A DNA stretch of 22,088 bases from Gemmatimonadota bacterium (GTDB lineage Bacteria; Gemmatimonadota; Gemmatimonadetes; Palauibacterales; Palauibacteraceae). This document shows, one piece after another, positions 1-6,367 of this stretch. Each line of letters opens with the position of its first letter. Position 1 is the first letter of the stretch. Location of the stretch: the NCBI GenBank assembly GCA_023554435.1, contig JAMJQV010000034.1, forward strand, positions 1 through 22,088, given 5' to 3'. Under the pieces are notes generated by a model. It was not told where the DNA came from. It made no database searches and saw only the letters and a program-made list of their open reading frames with translations. A program made the position numbers and the translations under genes.

Positions 1-210
1 CTCATTGGCTTCCCAGTTGCCTTGATCCTGGCCTGGACTTTCGAAGTGAGTCGGGACGGAGTCCAGCGCACGGGTACGTACGAGGCGGCTTCCGGTCGGG
101 AGCGCCGCTGGCCACTCGTGAGCCGCCGTGCTGTTATCGCTGTCGCAGTGATCGGCGTGGTGTACTTCGGCTTCTTGATCGTGCGACAGTTCCTTCCGGC
201 TCCTCCCTGA
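1..210 (+). CDS. C-terminal end of a small multi-pass membrane protein (IGFP...LAW...FE domain), 5' end outside window
   Basis: The frame is open from base 1 and ends at TGA 208-210, giving 69 visible residues. It opens with a hydrophobic stretch, IGFPVALILAWTFEVSRDG, then a polar loop, then a second membrane helix (about residues 45-62), and ends in PAPP. The 'GFP(I/V)AL-LAW-FE-T/S-(D/E)G' signature is, from memory, the end of a membrane domain found at the N-terminus of many TPR/TolB-like and adenylate-cyclase-like regulatory proteins. Here the chain stops just after the following helix, so no TPR or propeller region is present. An internal TTG at 22 could start a shorter product, but the family signature begins upstream of it. 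It converges on mlaD with only 6 bp between the stops. Function unknown. Confidence 0.6.
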   Translation, partial: LIGFPVALILAWTFEVSRDGVQRTGTYEAASGRERRWPLVSRRAVIAVAVIGVVYFGFLIVRQFLPAPP

Positions 211-216
211 AGCCCG

Positions 217-1143
217 TCAGAACACCGAGAACTTCAGGTTGTCCAGGTACTTCTCCGGCTGCTCCCTCACGTCGCGCGTTAGAAGAGCGATTTCCTCCGA
301 AGCCACCTGTATGTTCTCCGTCGCGGCCGTGAGGCGATCGTAGAGTTCTCCGTCGTTCACCATCTTGCCGAGAGTTCCGTCGCCTTCGTCCACCTTCCGG
401 AGGATGGACGCCAGGGACTGACTCCCGGAATCGAGGTCGTCGCCGGCTGCGGCCAGCCGGGCAGTAAGCGTGTCGATATTGGCCAACGTGCGCTGCACCT
501 CGGGACCGGACGCCGCCTCAGCCATCTCCGTCGCCGCCAACTCGAGCGCCTGGATGAGTTCTTCGAGTGTATCGGCCTCTCGCTCCAGCAGCACCCGCAC
601 GTCTTCCATTCCCGCCGCCAGCGAGCCAGCCGCGGAGTGAACGTCCGAGATCAGGCTGTCCGACAGAAGCATACGCGTCTGCTCGAGAACCCGTCCCGCC
701 TGATCGCCCAGGGTGCCGGCCAACTCGTTGAGCCCGGGAGTCGGGGCTGCCGTAATCGTGTCGCCCGAGGCCAGGAACTCAGTGGATACGCCTGGAACCA
801 GGGCCAGAACGTTGGCTCCGAGGAAGCCGGATGTCTTGATCTCGGCCCGCGTGTCTCTCGGGAGTTGTCCCTGGAAGCTCACGGCCAGTTCCATGCCCAC
901 GTGATCCTGGCGGAGCCAGATCTGCCTCACGGATCCCACCTCGACCCCGAGGAGGGTGATCGGAGTCCCCTGTGTGACGGCCGCCGCTTCCGGTGCCAGA
1001 GCGTAGACGACCAACCGGTCTCCCCCGGGTTGGCGTCCACTGATCCACGCCACCCCGAGAATCAGCGCGAAAAAGCTGACCACCAGGAGGGTCCCGACCT
1101 GCAATTCCGTCTTGTATTGATTTCTCAAGCCCGGGTCACGCAT
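217..1143 (-). CDS. mlaD: MlaD-like MCE-domain lipid-transport protein
   Basis: This 308-residue protein has one N-terminal membrane helix (about residues 16-36), then an MCE domain (about 42-118) with the typical 'G-V-VG-V' and 'I-SG-LGA-V' strands. A long helical region follows (about 150-290), with a C-terminal PEKYLDNLKFSVF-type tail. MCE proteins form hexameric rings that carry phospholipids across the periplasm, bound to a MlaF/MlaE ABC transporter. I chose ATG 1143 because the preceding frame does not look like protein and AGGTGG lies 7 nt upstream. The start is 10 nt after the mlaF stop, so it is the third gene of mlaE-mlaF-mlaD. Such mce genes are often annotated MlaD, Ttg2C or 'MCE family'. 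Substrate direction cannot be told from sequence. Confidence 0.88.
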   Translation of the reverse strand: MRDPGLRNQYKTELQVGTLLVVSFFALILGVAWISGRQPGGDRLVVYALAPEAAAVTQGTPITLLGVEVGSVRQIWLRQDHVGMELAVSFQGQLPRDTRAEIKTSGFLGANVLALVPGVSTEFLASGDTITAAPTPGLNELAGTLGDQAGRVLEQTRMLLSDSLISDVHSAAGSLAAGMEDVRVLLEREADTLEELIQALELAATEMAEAASGPEVQRTLANIDTLTARLAAAGDDLDSGSQSLASILRKVDEGDGTLGKMVNDGELYDRLTAATENIQVASEEIALLTRDVREQPEKYLDNLKFSVF

Positions 1144-1153
1144 GAACGGCCAC

Positions 1154-1888
1154 CTATGTGAGTTTCGGGTGGAGGAATTCCTGGACGATGGGATCCGGAG
1201 ACTCTCGGAGCTCGGTGGGAGTTCCCTGGGCCTGGACCCTGCCGTCGAACATGAGGACGATCCGATCACCAAGGTAGAAGGCCGACTCGACATCGTGAGT
1301 CACGATCACGCTCGTGGCGCCTATCTCGCCCTGCAGCCGGGCGATGAGACGATTGATCACGTTCGCGTTTACCGGGTCGAGACCGGTCGTCGGCTCGTCG
1401 TACAGGATGTACTTCTGGCGACCCACGATCGCCCGCGCGATCGCGACTCGCTTCTGCATTCCACCGGACAACTCGGCGGGAAGAAGCCTCAGGACATCGG
1501 AATCCAGGTTCACGTGCTCGACCGCCTCGATGACGCGCGGGTCAAGGTGAGCATCGTATTTCCGACACTCATCGGGGGTGAGTCCCAGCTGAATGTTCTG
1601 TCCCGCGGTCAGCGAATCGAACAGAGCGGCATTCTGAAACACGTAGCTGATCTGGGAACGGATCTCGCGAATCTGTCTCCCGTTCGCTTTGGGGACCGAC
1701 ATTCCCTCCACGAGCAGCTCGCCCTCGTCCGGGTCGAAGAGGCCCACGATGTGCTTGAGCAGCACGCTCTTTCCGGTCCCCGAGGGGCCCATGATGACGA
1801 GGCTCATCCCCTCGTGAATATCCAGATCCAGGCCGTCCAGGACCCACTTGTCGTTGAGGTTCTTCCTGAGACCTCGAATCTGGATCAT
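1154..1888 (-). CDS. mlaF: MlaF-like ABC transporter ATP-binding subunit
   Basis: This 244-residue protein is a complete ABC ATPase. It has Walker A GPSGTGKS (34-41), a Q-loop with Q85 in YVFQNAALF, the signature LSGGM (140-144), Walker B ILYDEP (161-166, catalytic E165) and the switch H198 in VTHD. The YVFQ-AALFDSLT and LSGGMQKRVAIARA segments are typical of the Mla/Ttg2A family. It should power lipid movement through MlaE and the MCE ring. ATG 1888 overlaps the mlaE stop in ATGA (1885-1888), which points to translational coupling. The long extension of this frame upstream runs through mlaE in another frame and is not coding. Confidence 0.93.
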   Translation of the reverse strand: MIQIRGLRKNLNDKWVLDGLDLDIHEGMSLVIMGPSGTGKSVLLKHIVGLFDPDEGELLVEGMSVPKANGRQIREIRSQISYVFQNAALFDSLTAGQNIQLGLTPDECRKYDAHLDPRVIEAVEHVNLDSDVLRLLPAELSGGMQKRVAIARAIVGRQKYILYDEPTTGLDPVNANVINRLIARLQGEIGATSVIVTHDVESAFYLGDRIVLMFDGRVQAQGTPTELRESPDPIVQEFLHPKLT

Positions 1889-2745
1889 CCGACGGCCTTG
1901 TAGAGGGGAGCCAGGACCACGTCCAGCACCATGAGCGCCACGATGATCGCCACGACCGTGTTGCGGGCAGTACGCCCAACGCCGGCCGCGCCTCCCTCTG
2001 CCTGCAGGCCCACGTAGCAGCCGATGAAGGTGATCGTGATTCCGAAGAACACGCCCTTCACGAGCGAGAAGATCAGGGCTGCCGAGTGATAGTAATTGCG
2101 CACGCCGTAGACGTAGTCGTGCGTCGACATGTCCAGCATGGCCATTCCGGTGATCCAACCGCTCCAGATGCCTGCGATGTTGGCGAGGATCACGATAGGG
2201 ATCATCATGATGGCGCCGGCCACGACCCGAGGCATGATCAACTCCCCGACAGGATCTCTCCCGAGGGTGCGAAGTGCGTCGAGCTGATCCGTCACCTTCA
2301 TGGTGCCCAGCTCGGCCCCGATTCCGGCGCCGACTCGCCCCGCCATGATGATGGCCGACAGGAGCGGAGCCAGCTCGGTCAGCATTCCGGCAGCCACCGC
2401 GTTCCCCACGATCCACAACGGGAGGTCGGTGAACTGGTAGCCGCTCTGCTGGGCCAGAATGGACCCGCTGAGGGTAGCCACGAGGAGCACGAGGGGGAGG
2501 CTGTCGATCCCGATCGCCTTGGCCTGCCGAAACGTCTCCCGGACATGGTCCCTGGGGTGAAGCAGGGCCAGCATCGTGGCGCCAAAAAGCACGCCGGCGC
2601 GTCCGATGTGGCGGGTTACCGCCAGACCGGCGCGCCCGATCCTCCGCACCCAGGCCACGGGAGGGCGCTCGCTCCCCAGCCGTCCTTCACCCGCCGTGAG
2701 GTTGGACTCCCGGGCCAAAAGTCGCGCTGCCTTTCGAACGATCAC
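1885..2745 (-). CDS. mlaE: MlaE-like lipid ABC transporter permease
   Basis: This protein of up to 286 residues is an MlaE/Ttg2B-type permease. An amphipathic N-terminal region is followed by five or so hydrophobic segments (about 82-100, 108-135, 168-195, 222-246, 262-283). The family's coupling loop, AELGTMKVTDQLDAL, lies at 144-158. It forms the membrane channel between MlaF and the MlaD ring. The start is uncertain: GTG 2745 is the first start in the frame but has no clear ribosome binding site, and a GC-rich inverted repeat lies directly upstream. Homology to the family begins only around residue 33, so GTG codons at residues 30 or 33 are alternatives. Its stop overlaps the mlaF start. 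Confidence 0.9.
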   Translation of the reverse strand: MIVRKAARLLARESNLTAGEGRLGSERPPVAWVRRIGRAGLAVTRHIGRAGVLFGATMLALLHPRDHVRETFRQAKAIGIDSLPLVLLVATLSGSILAQQSGYQFTDLPLWIVGNAVAAGMLTELAPLLSAIIMAGRVGAGIGAELGTMKVTDQLDALRTLGRDPVGELIMPRVVAGAIMMIPIVILANIAGIWSGWITGMAMLDMSTHDYVYGVRNYYHSAALIFSLVKGVFFGITITFIGCYVGLQAEGGAAGVGRTARNTVVAIIVALMVLDVVLAPLYKAVG

Positions 2746-2746
2746 C

Positions 2747-2760
2747 GGGCCGGTGGGCCC
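2747..2760. repeat. short GC-rich inverted repeat next to the mlaE start
   Basis: GGGCC (2747-2751) and GGCCC (2756-2760) are separated by 4 nt. The repeat lies immediately upstream of GTG 2745 on the minus strand, where a ribosome binding site would be expected. Either it dampens mlaE initiation or the true start is further downstream. Such short GC palindromes are common by chance at this base composition. Confidence 0.3.
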
Positions 2761-2861
2761 AGCGAGATGTCTTGGATTGACTCCCGTGCGTATCGAACCG
2801 GCGTTCTGCCCGCCAAGCTACCACGCTCCGGTACGCCAACCAAGACCGTCTGCCGTGAAGC

Positions 2862-3416
2862 TCAGCCTGAAGGAACCGTCGAATCGACAGTGGAGGGCCT
2901 GGACTTTGGAGGTCGCCGGAGGCCTGGCCGCCCGAAGCGCTCACCGGCGCTATCTCCCGGACTTGCGGCCCTCCCCGCGCTATCCGCTCCGCCCGCGGTC
3001 CCTGCGGTGGCGGAGCCCGCTCCAGCGCGTGCCTCGGCCCCGAGTTTCCCCTCCGTCTCCGATCGGGCCTCCGTCTCCCTTCGGAGATCGGCGATCCGCG
3101 TGGAATCGTACTTCTGCGTGATGAGGGCCCACAGGGCCTCCATGCGAGAGGCGTCACTCCCGACCACCTCGACGAAGTCGAGGAGCTCCTGGGCAGTCAC
3201 TCCCTGCGCCGCCAGTATCTCCGCGCGCATCGAGTCCGCTCGCGCTTCCTGCTCTTCGGCGGTCGCACCGGCGGGAGCATTGGCATCCAGGATCATGAGT
3301 TCGGCCATGACCCGCACGTAGACCTCATCACGTATGCCTGCGGGAGCCGCCTCCTCGTCTGCGGGCGCGCAGCACGCCAGCAGGACCGCGAACGAGAGGG
3401 ACGCCAGGAGTCGCAT
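2862..3416 (-). CDS. predicted lipoprotein of unknown function (DUF4296-like layout)
   Basis: The product has 184 residues. The N-terminus MRLLASLSFAVLLACC is a lipoprotein signal with LLAC lipobox, acylated at C15. A helical domain follows (about 30-112): a short 'VYVRVMAELMILDA' helix, a charged linker, then 'ILAAQGVTAQELLDFVEVVG'. This layout recalls the DUF4296 lipoproteins of Bacteroidota, but I cannot confirm the match. The last 70 residues are low-complexity, rich in Ala, Gly, Ser, Glu and Arg, and probably disordered. ATG 3416 is chosen because it begins the signal peptide, with an AGG 4 nt upstream. It lies 116 bp upstream of mlaE on the same strand and may be cotranscribed. Role unknown. 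Confidence 0.7.
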   Translation of the reverse strand: MRLLASLSFAVLLACCAPADEEAAPAGIRDEVYVRVMAELMILDANAPAGATAEEQEARADSMRAEILAAQGVTAQELLDFVEVVGSDASRMEALWALITQKYDSTRIADLRRETEARSETEGKLGAEARAGAGSATAGTAGGADSAGRAASPGDSAGERFGRPGLRRPPKSRPSTVDSTVPSG

Positions 3417-3616
3417 GTTGCCTGCCTTTCTACAAGTCATTCCCCCAATCTTCCATCCCGGCACCATCTCGGCCAGTTGGCGTGCGGATCACCACTGACC
3501 GGATTGATGCGCGTCATGGGCGCCGATAGCTTCCGGACACGTTCGGGGCCTGGCTGGGCCTGCGATCTCGTAGCCGCTCGGCGCGGCCCATTCTGTCCGG
3601 GAAGAGGAACGATCCG

Positions 3617-6145
3617 ATGAGGTCTGGTGGCCGACTGGCACTGTTGATGTTGCTTACTACCGCTTCGGGAGCGTGGAGTCAGTCCGTCCCGTCCCCGTCT
3701 GAGGCGCTTGGTTACGACTTCGGAGCACGTTTTACGGATGCGTCTGATGCCGTGCGTTACGCTGAGCTACTCGCTGCGGCGTCGAGCCGGGTGAGACTCG
3801 TCCAGTATGGCCGGACTCCCGAGGGTCGGCCTCTGACTCTCCTCGTGATCGCCTCCGACGCCAATTCCGGGAGAATCGAGAGTCTTCTCCAGGCCAACGC
3901 CAGGCTCACGGATCCGGATCTCAGCGGCGAGAATGCGTCCGCGATCGCCCGTACGAACCCGGCGATCGCGTGGTTCACGTACGGGGTCCATGGCGACGAG
4001 AGCGCGTCGACGGAGGCGGCTCTGTGGACCGCCTACGACCTCGCGGTCGACGCGGAGGGGGCCGCCGGGATCCTCGACTCCCTCGTCGTCGTGATCGACC
4101 CGATGGCGAATCCGGATGGCAGGGACCGGTACGTCCAGTGGTACAGGGGCACGAGGGGAGCGACTCCGAATCCGGATCCGTCCAGTCGGGAGCACAAGCC
4201 GCCCTGGCCCGGCGGTCGTTACAACCACTACCTGTTCGACTTGAACCGTGACTGGACGTGGGCCACCCAGGCCGAGACCCGGGCCCGACTCGACGCCTGG
4301 CAGCGCTGGAACCCGCAGGTGCACGTCGACTTTCATGAAATGGGATACTCGAGTTCCTACTTCTTCTTTCCGGCTGCGGAGCCAATCAATCCGATCTATC
4401 CGGACTACACGGTGCGTTGGGCCGAGTACTTCGGCCGCGCCAACGCGGCCGAATTCGATCGGCGGCGCTGGCTGTACTACACCGGTGAGACCTTTGACAT
4501 GTTCTATCCGGGGTTTGGGGACAGCTGGCCGAGCCTTGTAGGAGCGATAGGCATGACGTACGAGCAGGCCGGCAGCAGCAGGGCAGGGCTCGTCGTACGC
4601 CGCCCGGATGGAACGAACCTGACGCTGGAGGACCGGGCGACCCACCATCGCGTAGCCGGGCTGTCTACCCTGAGAGCGGCGGCGGCCCGGAAGACGGAGC
4701 TGCTGACCGAGTTTGCCGGCTTCCATCGTAGCCAGGGAGCGGACCAGCCAGATGTCCTGCTGGTCCCGGGTCCCGATGCATCGGCTCTGCGTGATCTGGC
4801 GGCGTCGCTGCAGACCCAGGGGGTTCGTGTGGAGCGCGCTACGCGACCGTTTCGGGCATCCGCCAGTCCGCACCCCGGATTCCTGGAGCGGGACGAGTTT
4901 CCGGTCGGAACGTTCCGGGTTCGGGCGCGCCAGCCGCGAGGCCGTCTCGCGGTAACGCTTCTCCAACCAGAGACGTCTCTGGGAGAGGATGTGACCGGAA
5001 CGTACGATATCACAGCCTGGTCGCTCCCCTACGCATATGGCGTTGAAGCGCATTCCGCCGGCTCGCTGGACGAGGGGGCCTTCGAGGCTTTGCCGGTCTT
5101 CCGGGAGGCGCCCAGCGAAGCTGAAGTTCGGCCAGGCTATGGCTGGCTCGTCCTGCCGTCCTTCCGCGCTGCCGGGCCGCTACTGCGCCATCTGGAGGAG
5201 GGTGGGAGAGCTTTCGGTCTGCGCGGAGCCTTCGAGCAGGACGGAGTGTCCTGGCCTGCAGGCACGGTCTTTGTCCCTGGAGACGAGGGGGCGGCTGCTT
5301 CTGTCGCCTCCGCCGGACTGGCGGATGTGGCGCATCCGGTCGGCAGTGGCTCGACGTCCCGCGGACACGACCTGGGAACGGGCTCGTCGATCACACTGCA
5401 GGCAGAGCGAATCGGCGTGCTGATGGGACGGGGATTCTCAGCCACGAGCGCCGGGGCCGCCTGGTACCTTCTCGAGGTCCTCGCCGGCATTCCGTTCGAC
5501 GCCCTGGATGCGGCAACGACGAGCCGCTCGGAGCTGGCGGAGTATGGTGTACTGGTCGTTCCCTCGGGCAGCCCGAGGCGGGCCGCTGATGATCTCGCGA
5601 CGAGGTTGAGGGAGTGGGTCGAGCAGGGCGGGACGATGGTAACCCTCGGGTCCTCTACCCGGTGGGCGGCGGGCTCCCTGGCGGAGATCGATCTGCGGGC
5701 TGCCGGGGCGTCAGATCTCTCGGAAGAGGAGCGGCGACGCCTGGGCCTCCGGACGACGCAGGAGCGCCGCTCAGACGCGTGGGACGATGCGGTCACCGGG
5801 ATCATCCTGCCTCTCACGCTCGACGAGGATCATCCGCTGGCGTGGGGGGCGGGGTCTGGGAACGAAGGTGCATCGACCTTCACACTCCACCTCAACGACC
5901 TCGCCCTCGAGCCCTCCGCGAGTCACGAGACGGTGGCGTCTTTCGGAGAGTCGATCGATGCCGTGAGCGGGGTCGTAAGCGAGGATAAGCTGGAGGAGAT
6001 CGCCGCTTCGACGTGGCTGTCAGTCGCCCGTGTTGGATCCGGTAAGGTGATTATGTTTGCTGACGATCCACTGTTTCGTCTAATGTGGCCTGCGAACTTC
6101 GTACTGTTCACGAATGCACTCCTGTACGGTCCACGGCTTCCCTGA
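3617..6145 (+). CDS. secreted M14-family zinc metallocarboxypeptidase with C-terminal GATase-like region
   Basis: The 842-residue product has a signal peptide (about 1-21, ending SGAWSQ). The M14 domain spans about 45-350. Zinc ligands are H125 and E128 in GVHGDES and H240 in VDFHEMG. Substrate-binding motifs are NPDGR (165-169) and DLNRD (208-212), and the catalytic Glu is E316 in GMTYEQAGS. All residues needed for activity appear intact. The rest is long for the family. Residues about 603-681 (LMGRGFSATSAGAAWYLLE through EYGVLVVPSG and WVEQGGTMVTLG) resemble a class I glutamine amidotransferase-like fold with no obvious catalytic Cys. It probably trims peptides in the periplasm or outside the cell. 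AGAGGA sits 9 nt before ATG 3617. It diverges from the lipoprotein gene across a 200-bp gap in which I could not define promoters. Confidence 0.88.
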   Translation: MRSGGRLALLMLLTTASGAWSQSVPSPSEALGYDFGARFTDASDAVRYAELLAAASSRVRLVQYGRTPEGRPLTLLVIASDANSGRIESLLQANARLTDPDLSGENASAIARTNPAIAWFTYGVHGDESASTEAALWTAYDLAVDAEGAAGILDSLVVVIDPMANPDGRDRYVQWYRGTRGATPNPDPSSREHKPPWPGGRYNHYLFDLNRDWTWATQAETRARLDAWQRWNPQVHVDFHEMGYSSSYFFFPAAEPINPIYPDYTVRWAEYFGRANAAEFDRRRWLYYTGETFDMFYPGFGDSWPSLVGAIGMTYEQAGSSRAGLVVRRPDGTNLTLEDRATHHRVAGLSTLRAAAARKTELLTEFAGFHRSQGADQPDVLLVPGPDASALRDLAASLQTQGVRVERATRPFRASASPHPGFLERDEFPVGTFRVRARQPRGRLAVTLLQPETSLGEDVTGTYDITAWSLPYAYGVEAHSAGSLDEGAFEALPVFREAPSEAEVRPGYGWLVLPSFRAAGPLLRHLEEGGRAFGLRGAFEQDGVSWPAGTVFVPGDEGAAASVASAGLADVAHPVGSGSTSRGHDLGTGSSITLQAERIGVLMGRGFSATSAGAAWYLLEVLAGIPFDALDAATTSRSELAEYGVLVVPSGSPRRAADDLATRLREWVEQGGTMVTLGSSTRWAAGSLAEIDLRAAGASDLSEEERRRLGLRTTQERRSDAWDDAVTGIILPLTLDEDHPLAWGAGSGNEGASTFTLHLNDLALEPSASHETVASFGESIDAVSGVVSEDKLEEIAASTWLSVARVGSGKVIMFADDPLFRLMWPANFVLFTNALLYGPRLP

Positions 6146-6163
6146 CTACTGTCGATTCGGCAG

Positions 6164-6189
6164 CCCCCGGCTGAGGTTGGCGCCGGGGG
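6164..6189 (+). terminator. possible terminator hairpin after the M14 peptidase gene
   Basis: CCCCCGGC (6164-6171) pairs perfectly with GCCGGGGG (6182-6189) around a 10-nt loop, starting 18 nt after the peptidase stop. There is no T-tract after it, so it is at best an unusual intrinsic terminator or a 3' stabilising hairpin. Confidence 0.4.
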
Positions 6190-6291
6190 GTCCCAGAATG
6201 GCGGTGATTCGTGCCACGGAGGCACGTGCGCGGGGCATAGCTCTTGCCCTCCTTCCGGCAACTACTTGTGAGGCTCGTTGGCCGGTTGGCA

Positions 6292-6316
6292 GGGTGGAGG
6301 CAGCAGGCCTCTACCC
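6292..6316 (+). promoter_or_regulatory. 10-bp inverted repeat/hairpin in the clpB leader
   Basis: GGGTGGAGGC (6292-6301) pairs with GCCTCTACCC (6307-6316) around a 5-nt loop. That is ten pairs with a single G-T wobble, and the repeat ends 51 nt before the clpB ATG. It does not match the CIRCE (TTAGCACTC-N9) or HAIR (CTTGAGT-N7) operators. It could be a repressor operator, a 5'-UTR RNA structure that affects clpB translation, or a leftover terminator without U-tract. The clpB SD (AGAGAGG 6351-6357) lies outside it. Confidence 0.4.
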
Positions 6317-6367
6317 GGCCGGAACACCGGGCCCACTCAGGGAGAATTCAAGAGAGGTACGACATAC

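Noticed and set aside
3767..5053. Long antisense open frame across the M14 peptidase gene
   Set aside because: Arg/Pro/Gly-rich with no domain or SD. High GC keeps the reverse frame open opposite a well-supported gene with intact catalytic motifs.
6146..6367. CIRCE, HAIR or sigma-32 promoter before clpB
   Set aside because: I looked for TTAGCACTC-N9-GAGTGCTAA, CTTGAGT-N7-ACTCAAG and CTTGAA/CCCCAT pairs and found none. Only the unrelated 10-bp repeat is present.
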